This document shows, piece by piece, positions 17,047-27,389 of a stretch of 64,000 bases of DNA. This DNA is from Alphaproteobacteria bacterium (GTDB lineage Bacteria; Pseudomonadota; Alphaproteobacteria; RF32; CAG-239), in NCBI GenBank assembly GCA_017467515.1, contig JAFUSU010000026.1, positions 16,606-80,605 on the forward strand, in the 5' to 3' direction. The stretch's first letter is position 1, and every line of letters begins with the position of its first letter. A program made the position numbers and the translations under genes. The notes under the pieces were generated by a model. That model did no database searches. It was not told the DNA's origin and was given only the letters and a program-made list of their open reading frames with translations.

Positions 17047-18858
17047 TTATTTGAGAATATTAAGATTTATGGCTTCTTGCAAGATAGCGCTGGCAATCGG
17101 TGCCGCCACAGAAGAACCACCACCGCCGTGTTCAACCAAAACAGCAATACCGTATTTGGGATTATCATAGGGAGCAAAAGCAATAAATAAAGCGTGATCA
17201 CGATATTTCCAAGGAAGTTCATCTTGTCTTAAAATTCTGGTTTGACGCTCCTTCATTGTAATGCGCCGTACTTGCGTTGATCCTGTTTTTCCTGCCATTT
17301 CCATACCGTTAATATTAAAATGTGAACGATAAGCCGTTCCCCCGGGAACATTAACAACATCATACATTCCTTGTTTAACAGTATCCAGATAATCACTTGA
17401 AATATTTATTTTTTTAATATGACTTTTATCTGTAACTCTGGTAAAGGTCGGTGTAACGGCAAATCCCCCGTTAGCAATACGAGCAACCATTGTCGCTAAT
17501 TGCAAAGGCGTTGTCAAAACATAACCTTGACCAATTCCCGCGATAACGGTTTCTCCTTGTTGCCAACTTTCACGAAAATGTTTTTTCTTCCAAACCTTAT
17601 CCGGTATAAGACCGGCTTTTTCATTTTCCAACCCGATATTAAGTTTTTTACCCAGTCCGAAGCGACGAGCCATATTTGCAATACGCTCAATCCCTATTCT
17701 CTGTGCTGTTTCATAAAAGTAAATATCGCAAGAATGCATTAAAGCTTCTACAACATTTAAAGACCCGTGCCCTGTTCTGCGCCAACAGTGAAAAGCGTGA
17801 TTTCCCAAGAACATTTGTCCGGAACAAGAAAATTTCGTTTCCGGGCGAACAATCCCGGACTCTAATGCAGCCAAGGCAACAACTGTCTTAAACGTTGATC
17901 CGGGAGAATACTGACCTGAAATGGCTTTATTAGATAAAGGTTTTCTTTCGTTGTTGACCAGTTCTTTCCATTCCTTACTGCTCAAACCTTTGGACATGGC
18001 ATTCGGATCATAAGAAGGTGCTGATACAAATGCTAAAATCTCACCGGTATGAACATCTAAAACAACTGCCGCACCACTTTGTTCACCAAACAATTCATAT
18101 GCCTTTTGTTGCAATCTTGAGTCAATGGTTAAAGAAAGAGATTTTCCCGGAATTCCATCTATTTTTTCTATCTCTTTCATAACTCGTCCATAAGCATTAA
18201 CTTCTAATTTAAGGCTTCCGCCCTTTCCTCTTAATTCTTTCTCAAATAATTTTTCAATACCGGCCTTACCTATCTTAAATTCCGGTAATTTCAACAAAGA
18301 ATCTTCATCTGCTTTGGCTTCAGCCTCATTTACGGAAGAAACATAACCTAAAATATGAGCCATACTTTCCCCAAACGGATAATCTCTGCTCAATCCTTCA
18401 TCAATATAAATACCCTGCAAATCAGGTGCTTTTAGTTGAATTTTCGACACTTCTTCCCACGATAAGTTATCTCTTATTTTAATCGGAACAAAGCTTCTGT
18501 TGCGTTTAATATCTTTTTTTATTTTTTCTTCTTCTTCCTTTGAAAGAGGCATAATTTTTTTAAATTCATCAAGCGTCGCCTGAATATCAGGAGTTTGCTC
18601 CGCAACAATCATCGCTTGAAAATTTTGCCGATTGCTGGCAACCATTACACCGTTACGATCATAAATAACACCTCTCGGAGGAATAAGTAAGCGTGTTGAA
18701 ATTCTGTTTTCATCCGCCATCATCTTATATTTATCTGCTTGATAAACTTGTAAATAATACAGACGTAAAACAATGATTAACAATAAAACCAATTTGGTTA
18801 TAATCATTGTGTAAGAGCGGTTAATTAAAATTTTTCCTTTATCGTTATCTCTATTCAT
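17047..18858 (-). CDS. mrdA: Penicillin-binding protein 2 (elongation transpeptidase)
   Basis: A class B PBP that cross-links peptidoglycan during side-wall growth, paired with RodA. There is one N-terminal membrane helix (about residues 17-35), a PBP dimer domain, then the transpeptidase with SPGSTFKT (catalytic Ser in S-x-x-K), the S-x-N position read as SCD and KTGST near the C-terminus. Length 603 is typical. It is 3 bases after mreD. The SCD in place of SxN occurs in PBP2 proteins. Confidence 0.96.
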   Translation of the reverse strand: MNRDNDKGKILINRSYTMIITKLVLLLIIVLRLYYLQVYQADKYKMMADENRISTRLLIPPRGVIYDRNGVMVASNRQNFQAMIVAEQTPDIQATLDEFKKIMPLSKEEEEKIKKDIKRNRSFVPIKIRDNLSWEEVSKIQLKAPDLQGIYIDEGLSRDYPFGESMAHILGYVSSVNEAEAKADEDSLLKLPEFKIGKAGIEKLFEKELRGKGGSLKLEVNAYGRVMKEIEKIDGIPGKSLSLTIDSRLQQKAYELFGEQSGAAVVLDVHTGEILAFVSAPSYDPNAMSKGLSSKEWKELVNNERKPLSNKAISGQYSPGSTFKTVVALAALESGIVRPETKFSCSGQMFLGNHAFHCWRRTGHGSLNVVEALMHSCDIYFYETAQRIGIERIANMARRFGLGKKLNIGLENEKAGLIPDKVWKKKHFRESWQQGETVIAGIGQGYVLTTPLQLATMVARIANGGFAVTPTFTRVTDKSHIKKINISSDYLDTVKQGMYDVVNVPGGTAYRSHFNINGMEMAGKTGSTQVRRITMKERQTRILRQDELPWKYRDHALFIAFAPYDNPKYGIAVLVEHGGGGSSVAAPIASAILQEAINLNILK

Positions 18859-18861
18859 CCG

Positions 18862-19383
18862 CTATTCCCCGTCATCATTCATCAAATATTTTCGAGCAGC
18901 ATCATTGATAAAACTTATCAAAGGATAGCAAGCAATCGTAAATAAAATCGTAAAAATTAATTGTCCTAACGGAACAAATGCCGCATAATAAACAGAAACT
19001 TCAAGCCACTTAACGATTTCAATCAAAATAAGCAGAAAAGAAAAGACGACCCATACAATATTAAACGGTTTATTATAAAAAAATGAAGACATATTGCTGA
19101 CAGCCAAATAAATCATCAGATAACAAATAATATTTACACCTAAAGGAACAACAGACATAATATCACAAACAAATCCTAAAAAGAATACCATAAACATATT
19201 AAACAAATCAGGCCGGTTTAATACCCAATAAAAAACGCAAATTAAGCCCATTTCCGGACGAATAACATTTGAAAATCCTAAATTTGACGGAATATAATTA
19301 AACAAAACAAGAAGCAAAGACAATACAAAAGGAACCAATTTTTGGCTCGTTATTTTAATATTTTCTTTTAGTTCTTCCCGCAT
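18862..19383 (-). CDS. mreD: Rod-shape-determining membrane protein MreD
   Basis: A small integral membrane protein with about five helices, 173 residues, between mreC and mrdA with gaps of 3 bases on each side. MreD bridges MreC and the peptidoglycan synthases. Sequence conservation in the family is low, so the call rests on length, hydrophobicity and position. Confidence 0.88.
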   Translation of the reverse strand: MREELKENIKITSQKLVPFVLSLLLVLFNYIPSNLGFSNVIRPEMGLICVFYWVLNRPDLFNMFMVFFLGFVCDIMSVVPLGVNIICYLMIYLAVSNMSSFFYNKPFNIVWVVFSFLLILIEIVKWLEVSVYYAAFVPLGQLIFTILFTIACYPLISFINDAARKYLMNDDGE

Positions 19384-19386
19384 TGT

Positions 19387-20265
19387 TTATTTACCTTCTT
19401 CCTGAGCCTGATTAATATCTTCCTCATAAGAAACATCTGCAAGATGATAATCAACAATACGAACATATTCTATTCTATCAAGACTGCTGAATGTTTTGAC
19501 TTGAATATTATTCTTTTCGGAAGAAATAACTTTACCAATAGGTAAACCTGAGGGAAAAACACCCGCTACACCTGACGTAACAATTTTATCTCCGACAGCT
19601 ATTTCTGATTCTAAAGGTGTAAAGATAAGTTTTGGATTTGATGTATTATTACCAGACAAAATAGCACGGGTCCTCGTCCTTTCAATAACAACGGGAACCT
19701 TTGAGTTAATATCCGTAATCATTAAAATCTTGGAATATACGGAACCGACTTTTTCAACACGTCCTACAACACCCTTATCACTTAAAACAATTTGTCCTTT
19801 TTTAATTGCATCATTTCCGGCTGTATAAACTATCAGAGCCCTTGAAAAAGCATTTCCTTCTTCTGCAACAACCTTTGCCGTTACATATTCAACGCCTTTC
19901 GGAGGAACATAATTTAATAATTTTGCCAAAAGATGATTTTCAACCTCTAAAGAAGCGACGCGACTGCTTTTTATAACCAATTCTCGATTCTCTTCTCTGA
20001 GTTTTTTATTTTCCGCACGAATATCCTTAAAATCATAAAAATAATTCAAAGTACCCGAAACCATTTTAGCCGGAATAGCTAAAAGCTCAACAACGGGAGA
20101 AAAAATATCTGTTGCAAAAGATGATGTTTTATCGATAAGAAGCGCATCTGTTTTATTAAAAAGCATCATTATAAAAGCAATTAAAAACAGCAAAGCTATG
20201 GCAAATTTCTTTACCATAAGACGAATGTGGCTTAAATGCACAAATAAAACTTTACGCCTTTTCAT
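19387..20265 (-). CDS. mreC: Rod-shape-determining protein MreC
   Basis: An N-terminal membrane helix (about residues 18-38), a short coiled coil (about 75-110) and the periplasmic MreC beta-barrel domains with the conserved GVVGRVEKVG and VTSGVAGVFPSGLPIG segments. The C-terminal tail is acidic. It activates PBP2 in the elongasome. A hairpin terminator/attenuator separates it from mreB upstream. Confidence 0.94.
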   Translation of the reverse strand: MKRRKVLFVHLSHIRLMVKKFAIALLFLIAFIMMLFNKTDALLIDKTSSFATDIFSPVVELLAIPAKMVSGTLNYFYDFKDIRAENKKLREENRELVIKSSRVASLEVENHLLAKLLNYVPPKGVEYVTAKVVAEEGNAFSRALIVYTAGNDAIKKGQIVLSDKGVVGRVEKVGSVYSKILMITDINSKVPVVIERTRTRAILSGNNTSNPKLIFTPLESEIAVGDKIVTSGVAGVFPSGLPIGKVISSEKNNIQVKTFSSLDRIEYVRIVDYHLADVSYEEDINQAQEEGK

Positions 20266-20285
20266 TTTTCTCCAAAATTAACATT

Positions 20286-20330
20286 AAAAAGCCGAAAACT
20301 AACGCTATACGTTATTTTTTTCGGCTTTTT
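20286..20330 (-). terminator. Hairpin terminator/attenuator between mreB and mreC
   Basis: Arms AAAAAGCCGAAAA and TTTTCGGCTTTTT flank an inner AACG-CGTT stem. With A/T runs on both sides it could end transcription in either direction. In context it would lower mreC-rodA expression relative to mreB. Confidence 0.7.
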
Positions 20331-20346
20331 AGAAAGAAAAGTCTAT

Positions 20347-21405
<1,059 letters not shown>

Positions 21406-21457
21406 TTAAAAATACATATGTAAGAGTTTTATAACCCTTTATAAATTTGTGCAACCC

Positions 21458-22393
21458 TTATATTTGATTTTTAACATTAAAAATAATATTTTTTAACAAA
21501 TTCTCATCTGTCTGATAACACCGGCAAATATCAAAATTCGATTTTAATTTACTCTTAAACCAAGTTAATTGCCGTTTTGCATATTGTCTGGTATGGAGTT
21601 TTGCCAAAGATAAAGCTTCATCTAATTTAATTTCACCTCGTTTATATGATAATAATTCAGGAACTCCCAGAGCTTTCATTGACGGAGATGAATTATCTAT
21701 CCCTTTTGCAAATAAAGTTTCAACTTCCTTCAATGCGCCTTTTTCTATCATCTTATCAAAACGTAAATAACATCTTTCATCTAATTCTGCCTGTGAAGGA
21801 AGCAATCTGATAACAAAAAAACGAGCTTCCGGTATTTTTTTAATCATTTGTTTTTTATGCCATTCCGATAAAGGAATATGTGTATCTGACCAAACTTCAT
21901 AGGCTCTTCTTACTCTTGTTGTATCATTGGGGCTTAATCTTCGGGCTGTTTCTAAATCAACCTCTTTCAATTTCTGATATAATGCGTTAACACCTATTTC
22001 CGACAATAATTTTATTGTTTCCTTATGCACTTTTTCAGAAGTTTCAGGAACAGGTGTTGTTCCGTTAATTAAATTATCTAAATATAAACCCGTTCCTCCA
22101 ACCACAAATGGAATTTTATTTTCCTGCCATACTTTTTTTATTTCAGGAACAATATTATCAAGCCAATTAATGACAGATCCTTTGAAATTATTGTCATATA
22201 ATTCATATAAGCGGTGCTCAACAAGTTGTTTATCCTCAAAACTCGGAACAGCTGAAAGAATAGGTGTTTCTTTATAAATTTGCATAGAATCCGCATTTAG
22301 AATAACGCCATTTAAAGCCAAAGCCAAATCTATGGCTAACTGTGATTTTCCGGATGCTGTCGGACCGGCTATAACAATAACACCGTTTTTCAT
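21458..22393 (-). CDS. miaA: tRNA dimethylallyltransferase
   Basis: It adds the isopentenyl group to A37 of UNN-decoding tRNAs. The P-loop GPTASGKSQLA lies at about residues 8-18, with DSMQIY (about 36-41), GGTGLYLDNLI (about 100-110) and the Q-x-x-WF segment TRQYAKRQLTWFK late. The 311-residue length is normal. It starts 1 base after the ddl stop, so the two are co-transcribed. Confidence 0.95.
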   Translation of the reverse strand: MKNGVIVIAGPTASGKSQLAIDLALALNGVILNADSMQIYKETPILSAVPSFEDKQLVEHRLYELYDNNFKGSVINWLDNIVPEIKKVWQENKIPFVVGGTGLYLDNLINGTTPVPETSEKVHKETIKLLSEIGVNALYQKLKEVDLETARRLSPNDTTRVRRAYEVWSDTHIPLSEWHKKQMIKKIPEARFFVIRLLPSQAELDERCYLRFDKMIEKGALKEVETLFAKGIDNSSPSMKALGVPELLSYKRGEIKLDEALSLAKLHTRQYAKRQLTWFKSKLKSNFDICRCYQTDENLLKNIIFNVKNQI

Positions 22394-22394
22394 C

Positions 22395-23309
22395 TTAGGA
22401 TTCTATCTTCCTATACGTTGCTGACTCAACCAAAGTTTGACATACTTTTTCATAGCTTATTCCTACATATTTTGCCTGTTCGGGAACCAAAGACAACGGT
22501 GTCATTCCCGGATTTGTATTAATTTCCAATAAAACAATACCATCTTTCGGATTATATCTGAAATCACAACGTGATACCGTATGACAATGAAGAGCCGAAT
22601 GTAGAATTTCAGCGTCCTTTAAGGCTTGCCGGTAAACTTCCTGAGAAATTTCTGCCGGTAAAATATGCTGTGTCATACCATCTGTATATTTTGCTTCATA
22701 ATCATAAAAAGCCGTTTTAGACCGCATTTCTGTTACAGCAAGAGCCTTACCGTTTAAAACCGAAACCGTCAATTCCTGACCTTCTATGAATTCCTCAATC
22801 ATAACTTCTCTGTTATCGTTTTCATAAAATATTGCTTTTTTATCTTCTTCTTTTTTAATTATAAAGACACCAACCGAGGAACCGTCACTGACAGGTTTTA
22901 TAACATAGGGCATTTTAATATGTGTCCCTGTTTGTTTATATTCTTTATAAGTCATTTGTTCAGATTGAGCTACTTTTAAACCGCTTGCTCTTGCAACTTC
23001 TTTTGTTAAAACTTTATCCATTCCCAAAGCTGATGCTCTTAAACCGGAATGCGTATAAGGAATTTGCAAAATATCAAGTAATCCCTGAATTTCCCCATCT
23101 TCACCAAAATTACCGTGCAAAGCATTGAAAACAACATCAGGTTTTTCTTTTTTTAAAATTTCAACAAAATCAAAACCATTACGCAAATCATAACCGATAA
23201 CTTCATAGCCTGAGTTATTAAGGGCTTCAACAATACCTTTACCGCTAATCAAACTAACTTCTCTTTCTGCGGAAAAACCACCCATAACCACCAATACTTT
23301 TTTTGGCAT
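22395..23309 (-). CDS. ddl: D-alanine--D-alanine ligase
   Basis: An ATP-grasp ligase making the D-Ala-D-Ala dipeptide for peptidoglycan. Visible motifs are GGFSAEREVSLISG (about 10-23), HGNFGEDGEIQG (about 64-75), KPVSDGSSVGV and EINTNPGMTPLS near the C-terminus. 304 residues is typical of DdlB. It lies with miaA near the mre cluster but not in the usual mur-ddl-ftsQ cluster. Confidence 0.96.
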   Translation of the reverse strand: MPKKVLVVMGGFSAEREVSLISGKGIVEALNNSGYEVIGYDLRNGFDFVEILKKEKPDVVFNALHGNFGEDGEIQGLLDILQIPYTHSGLRASALGMDKVLTKEVARASGLKVAQSEQMTYKEYKQTGTHIKMPYVIKPVSDGSSVGVFIIKKEEDKKAIFYENDNREVMIEEFIEGQELTVSVLNGKALAVTEMRSKTAFYDYEAKYTDGMTQHILPAEISQEVYRQALKDAEILHSALHCHTVSRCDFRYNPKDGIVLLEINTNPGMTPLSLVPEQAKYVGISYEKVCQTLVESATYRKIES

Positions 23310-23396
23310 AAAAAACTCCTTTTCAATAAAAAATCCTTTATAATTTTAATTTTTATGTTATTTTAGGCGCAAAGTTTAAATAAAGAATGAAAAACA

Positions 23397-24179
23397 ATGA
23401 AAAAAACAATATTATATTTTATGCTGTTTTTTTGTTTGATAACCTCTGCCAATGCTTATCAAACAACACATTATGCAACGGCTTTTTTAGGGCCTTTTAA
23501 TGCCAGTAACGCAAATTTTACGTATAATATTACGCCTCAATCTTATCTGGTGCATACGAATATTGAAACTTTTGGTGTTTTTGGCACACTTTATCCTTTT
23601 AAGGCAGAATATCAAACAACCGGTAACATAAATAAAAATATTTTTATGACAACCGGTTACCGCTCTGCTTCAAAATCTCGTTTTAATACCCGTAAAAAAG
23701 AAATGTTTTATGATGAAAAAGGTAAACCAACTTATCGTATCAGCAATAAAAACGGCTCCAATAAAAAAAAGGTCGAAATTTTACCACCGCCGGATAATAT
23801 CCATACCACAGATTTACAAACTGTTTTAGCTGAGATTATTGTACAATTCACAAAAATGGGTTTTTGCAATGCCAGAATGCATGTTTTTGACGGCAAGAAA
23901 AATTTTGATATTATTTTTAATGATGAGGGTAAAGAAGATATAATATCTAATGAATTTTCACCTTTTTCGGGAAAAGCAATCAAATGCTCTTTTTACGCTG
24001 ATGATTTGGGAAAAAATTATGACGATTTAATTTTTCAAATAACCCCGTCAGATCCCATATATGTTTGGATTCTTAAAGATAAAAAAACAAATTATCCATT
24101 TATAGCTAAGTTAGAAAAACCATCAACAATCTTAGGTAAATTAATTGTATATACAAATAAATTAGAAATTAAGGAATAA
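23397..24179 (+). CDS. Exported DUF3108-family protein
   Basis: A cleavable signal peptide is clear (basic start, hydrophobic core about 5-15, SANA-YQ cleavage near residue 20). The rest is a beta-rich periplasmic protein of about 240 residues resembling DUF3108, widespread in alphaproteobacteria and without a firm function. A family-typical early segment (TYNITPQSY...FGVFGTLYPF) is visible. It precedes trhP by 2 bases and is probably in its operon. Confidence 0.7.
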   Translation: MKKTILYFMLFFCLITSANAYQTTHYATAFLGPFNASNANFTYNITPQSYLVHTNIETFGVFGTLYPFKAEYQTTGNINKNIFMTTGYRSASKSRFNTRKKEMFYDEKGKPTYRISNKNGSNKKKVEILPPPDNIHTTDLQTVLAEIIVQFTKMGFCNARMHVFDGKKNFDIIFNDEGKEDIISNEFSPFSGKAIKCSFYADDLGKNYDDLIFQITPSDPIYVWILKDKKTNYPFIAKLEKPSTILGKLIVYTNKLEIKE

Positions 24180-24181
24180 AA

Positions 24182-25579
24182 ATGTTAGATAAAGCTGAAT
24201 TATTACTGCCTGCAGGTTCTCTTGTAAAACTGAAAACAGCCGTTTTATATGGCGCAGATGCCGTATATGCGGGAACACCGGATATGAGTTTAAGAACACA
24301 ATCAAAATTCACGATGGAAGATATTCAGGAAGGTATTAAATTTGTTCACGACCACGGCAAAAAGATTTATCTGACCCTAAATTTATTTATGCATAACCGT
24401 GATGTTGAAAAGTTACCCCACTTTTTAGATACTCTCAGACAACTTAAACCCGATGGTGTTTTAATTGCTGACCCCGGTGTTTTTCAGTATGTCAAAGACA
24501 ATGCGCCGGAATTAAACCGTTTTGTTTCAACTCAAGCAAATATCTGTTCTTGGCAAGCCGTTAAATTTTGGCAATCTCAAGGGGCTAAACTCTGTGTTCT
24601 CGGACGAGAAGTTACTTTTGAAGAAATGAAAGAAATCCGCCAAAAATGTCCTGATATTTTACTCGAATGTTTTATGCACGGCGCAATGTGTATGTCTTAT
24701 TCGGGACGTTGTCTGATTTCAAACTATCTGGCTGATCGCAGCGCTAATCAAGGAAAATGCGCTCACTGTTGTCGTTGGCACTATAAATTACATCTCCGCC
24801 TCAAGGACGGCACAATCAAAGAAATTGAAATAAACGAGCAAAACAAAGATATGTTCGAATTTTTGATTGAAGAAGAATTTCGCCCCGGCGAATATTTTGA
24901 AATTATGGAAGATGAGCACGGCGGATATATGCTTAACTCAAAAGATATGTGCCTTATGCCGAGATTAAAAGACCTGCTCTCTATCGGTATGGATTCTCTC
25001 AAAGTTGAAGGGCGTAATAAAACCGAATATTATGCCGCTATAGTCGCTCGGACTTATCGTCAGGCTATTGATGATTATTACCGTTCTCCTGAAACATGGG
25101 ATTATCATAAATATATGGATGATTTATATACTTTGCAAAATCGCGGTTATTGTCTCGGATTCCACGATGGAAAATTAACCAATATCAGCCAAAACTATGA
25201 ATATACGCGCACATTAGGCGAATGGTTGTTTGCCGGTTCTATCGTTGAATGGCAGGGTGATGAGGCTGTTTTTGAGGTCAGAAATTACATAGATAAGGGA
25301 GAATTTATTGACTTTTTAATCCCAAACGGTTTACAAAATTTAAGAATTACTTTTGATGAGTTTGAAGATGCCGACACCGGAGAAATAACTCAAAAAGTTT
25401 CCGCCGGACAAGGTAAAAAAATCCGCCTTAAAGCTAAAAATTTTGATAAACCGATTGAGGAAATAAAAAAACTTTTACCTCAATATGTGATTGCCCGTAA
25501 GCCCGCTAAACTCCCTGTTGACCAACAAACCATGCTTGATCACAAAAAAACAGAATTTAATTGCTTGTGCGGAAAGTAA
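24182..25579 (+). CDS. trhP: U32-family tRNA hydroxylation protein TrhP (YegQ)
   Basis: A peptidase-U32-family protein. The TrhP branch is involved in forming 5-hydroxyuridine at tRNA position 34. The N-terminal barrel starts ELLLPAGSLVKLKTAV; the conserved E-x-F-x-HGAMC-x-SYSGRC segment (about 160-176) and the following Cys pair (GKCAHCCRW) supply the iron-sulfur ligands typical of this family. 465 residues fits YegQ. RlhA and other U32 paralogues are alternatives but differ in length. Confidence 0.83.
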   Translation: MLDKAELLLPAGSLVKLKTAVLYGADAVYAGTPDMSLRTQSKFTMEDIQEGIKFVHDHGKKIYLTLNLFMHNRDVEKLPHFLDTLRQLKPDGVLIADPGVFQYVKDNAPELNRFVSTQANICSWQAVKFWQSQGAKLCVLGREVTFEEMKEIRQKCPDILLECFMHGAMCMSYSGRCLISNYLADRSANQGKCAHCCRWHYKLHLRLKDGTIKEIEINEQNKDMFEFLIEEEFRPGEYFEIMEDEHGGYMLNSKDMCLMPRLKDLLSIGMDSLKVEGRNKTEYYAAIVARTYRQAIDDYYRSPETWDYHKYMDDLYTLQNRGYCLGFHDGKLTNISQNYEYTRTLGEWLFAGSIVEWQGDEAVFEVRNYIDKGEFIDFLIPNGLQNLRITFDEFEDADTGEITQKVSAGQGKKIRLKAKNFDKPIEEIKKLLPQYVIARKPAKLPVDQQTMLDHKKTEFNCLCGK

Positions 25580-25603
25580 ATAAAAATTAGTTTAATCATT
25601 ATT

Positions 25604-26305
25604 TTACTCATTTGCTTTTAACCACACCGGTTCTTTTAATTCTTTCTCCATAAACTCCAAATGAGCTTTTTCCTCATCTTCAGAAAGAGCAAAAATGCGT
25701 GGTTCACGATATTTTCTCTCAATTTGACTTTCATCAATAAACTGTGTTGTTTTAATCTGGTTTTTCTGCTCACCGCCAAGCATTGTCGGCTCTTGTCCGC
25801 CCAATAATTCCAAATATACTTTGGCTAATAAATCAGCATCAAGCAAAGCACCATGCAGGGTACGTGCGCTGTTATCAACATTAAATCTTTTACACAATGC
25901 ATCTAAGTTGTTTCTTTGCCCCGGAAACAATTTACGTGCAATTTTAAGTGTATCTATAACACGCTCATTACCATAAGTAATCCGCCCTAATTCTTTCTGT
26001 TCAAAATTGATAAATTTCATATCAAACGGTGCATTATGAGCTACCAAAACAGCATCACCGACAAAATCTATCCACTCATCAACCTGCTCGGCAAAAGTCG
26101 GATAATCTTTTAATTTATCATAACTTAAACCGTGAACCTTAAAAGCATCATCGGGAACTTCACGTTGCGGATTAATATAACGATGAAATACAACCCCTGT
26201 CGGAATATGATTAATAAGTTCAACAGCCCCTATTTCAACCAACTTATCACCTGTTTCCGGATCCATACCTGTTGTTTCCGTATCAAAAACAATTTCTCTA
26301 ACCAT
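25604..26305 (-). CDS. dnaQ: DNA polymerase III epsilon subunit (proofreading exonuclease)
   Basis: A DEDDh 3'-5' exonuclease. Exo I is FDTETTGMDP (about 7-16), Exo II lies around LVAHNAPFDMKF (about 86-97) and Exo III is HGALLDADLLA (about 150-160). At 233 residues it includes a short C-terminal tail for polymerase contact. It overlaps the end of coaE by 8 bases. coaE-dnaQ is the conserved alphaproteobacterial order on one side of oriC. Confidence 0.94.
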   Translation of the reverse strand: MVREIVFDTETTGMDPETGDKLVEIGAVELINHIPTGVVFHRYINPQREVPDDAFKVHGLSYDKLKDYPTFAEQVDEWIDFVGDAVLVAHNAPFDMKFINFEQKELGRITYGNERVIDTLKIARKLFPGQRNNLDALCKRFNVDNSARTLHGALLDADLLAKVYLELLGGQEPTMLGGEQKNQIKTTQFIDESQIERKYREPRIFALSEDEEKAHLEFMEKELKEPVWLKANE

Positions 26306-26879
26306 TTATTTCACCCAATATTAATTTTATTTTATTTTCCAATTCTTGCAAACTGCAACCTGTATCAATAATTCTATCTACTAACTGGCATTTTAAATCT
26401 TTACTCATCTGCAAATTATATATATCAAAAAATTCTTTTTCAGTAATTTGATCTCTCTGCATAACTCTTTGTTTTTGAGTTTCTAAATCAACCGTTACGC
26501 CCCATACTTCAGAGCAATATCTGTTCCATCCTTTTTCAAATAAAAGCACAGCTTCTATAAATAAAAATCCTTTTTTTTCAGATACTTCTTTTATCCTATC
26601 CAAAAACCTTTTCTGTAAAAAAGGTTCTATGATATCTTCTAATTTAATAAGTTCTTTCTGATTTGAAAAAACAATGCGCCTTAGCAGCTTTTTATCAATA
26701 ATACCTTGTTTAAAAATACGTGGAAAAATATTTTTTAATTGATTCAAAAAATTATCATCTTCATATATTTTTGCCACTTCCTTATCAGCATCAAAAACTT
26801 CCATCCCATATTTTTTAAGAATATTGGTAATAGTTGTTTTACCACAACCTATAGCTCCCGTAATACCTATAATTTTCAT
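26298..26879 (-). CDS. coaE: Dephospho-CoA kinase
   Basis: It catalyses the last step of coenzyme A synthesis. The P-loop GAIGCGKTTI is at about 7-16, followed by FDADKEVAK (about 33-41) and the family's E-x-LLFE segment (EAVLLFEKGW). 193 residues is normal. It begins at the left boundary of the oriC region and is transcribed away from it; maf and aroE, which usually accompany it, are missing. Confidence 0.93.
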   Translation of the reverse strand: MKIIGITGAIGCGKTTITNILKKYGMEVFDADKEVAKIYEDDNFLNQLKNIFPRIFKQGIIDKKLLRRIVFSNQKELIKLEDIIEPFLQKRFLDRIKEVSEKKGFLFIEAVLLFEKGWNRYCSEVWGVTVDLETQKQRVMQRDQITEKEFFDIYNLQMSKDLKCQLVDRIIDTGCSLQELENKIKLILGEING

Positions 26880-27285
26880 TTATTTACTCAACTTCAAAAG
26901 GTTATGTTCTTTATCCACAAATCATTAACTTTTTGTGCATAACTGACCTGTTTTTAAACCTTATAGCAAACAATACTCATTTTGTAAAATTTATTATAAC
27001 GACATACGCACATGTGTATAAAAGAATTAACAAATATGAATAAAAATTTTTATTAAACATTTATCATTTTAAAGTTTACAAAATTTATATGTAAAATTAA
27101 CGATTCTTTAACTTTTTAAAAACAACTCACAACCTTATAAACAAAAATATAAATGAGCATAATTCTGTGCATATTTTTTTATCCACATAATTAACAAGAA
27201 TATACAATAAACAACAATAATTTTTTAAATATATAGAGGTCAGATAATTGTGCATAAAAAAGCTCTTGCGAATAATAATATTTAT
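26880..27285. other. oriC: Probable chromosomal replication origin (oriC)
   Basis: This gene-free, very AT-rich stretch between coaE and rho carries DnaA boxes fitting TTATNCACA: TTATCCACA at 26911-26919 and 27179-27187 (plus strand); TTATGCACA at 26934-26942 and 27249-27257 (minus); TTATACACA at 27013-27021 (minus). ATATGCACA at 27166-27174 is a one-mismatch box. A CtrA-type site sits at 27097-27112. The flanking order (dnaQ-coaE on one side, rho-mnmE-mnmG-rsmG-parA-parB on the other) matches the alphaproteobacterial origin neighbourhood, with two parS sites 7.6-9.6 kb away. Genes on both sides mostly point away from it. Confidence 0.85.
27097..27112 (+). promoter_or_regulatory. CtrA-type binding site overlapping a GANTC site
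   Basis: TTAACGATTCTTTAAC is an exact TTAA-N7-TTAAC match, the CtrA consensus. Within it GATTC (27102-27106) is a GANTC site, the target of CcrM-type methylation in this class. In Caulobacter CtrA bound in oriC blocks initiation. That role here is inference. Confidence 0.6.
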
Positions 27286-27314
27286 TTGACAGTTCGTAAT
27301 TTAAATCATATAAG
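27286..27314 (+). promoter_or_regulatory. Promoter of rho
   Basis: TTGACA at 27286-27291, a 17-base spacer and TATAAG at 27309-27314. Transcription would begin near 27321, giving a leader of about 70 bases before the rho ATG. Long leaders are usual for autogenously controlled rho. Confidence 0.65.
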
Positions 27315-27389
27315 CAAAGCATAAATATAATATATCTTCTCTATATTTATATATCATCTCTTTTTATCAATCAAACAACAAGGTAATTT

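Noticed and set aside
26880..27389. Small genes in the origin region
   Set aside because: Frames are short, lack ribosome-binding sites, and the region is explained by DnaA boxes and the rho promoter.
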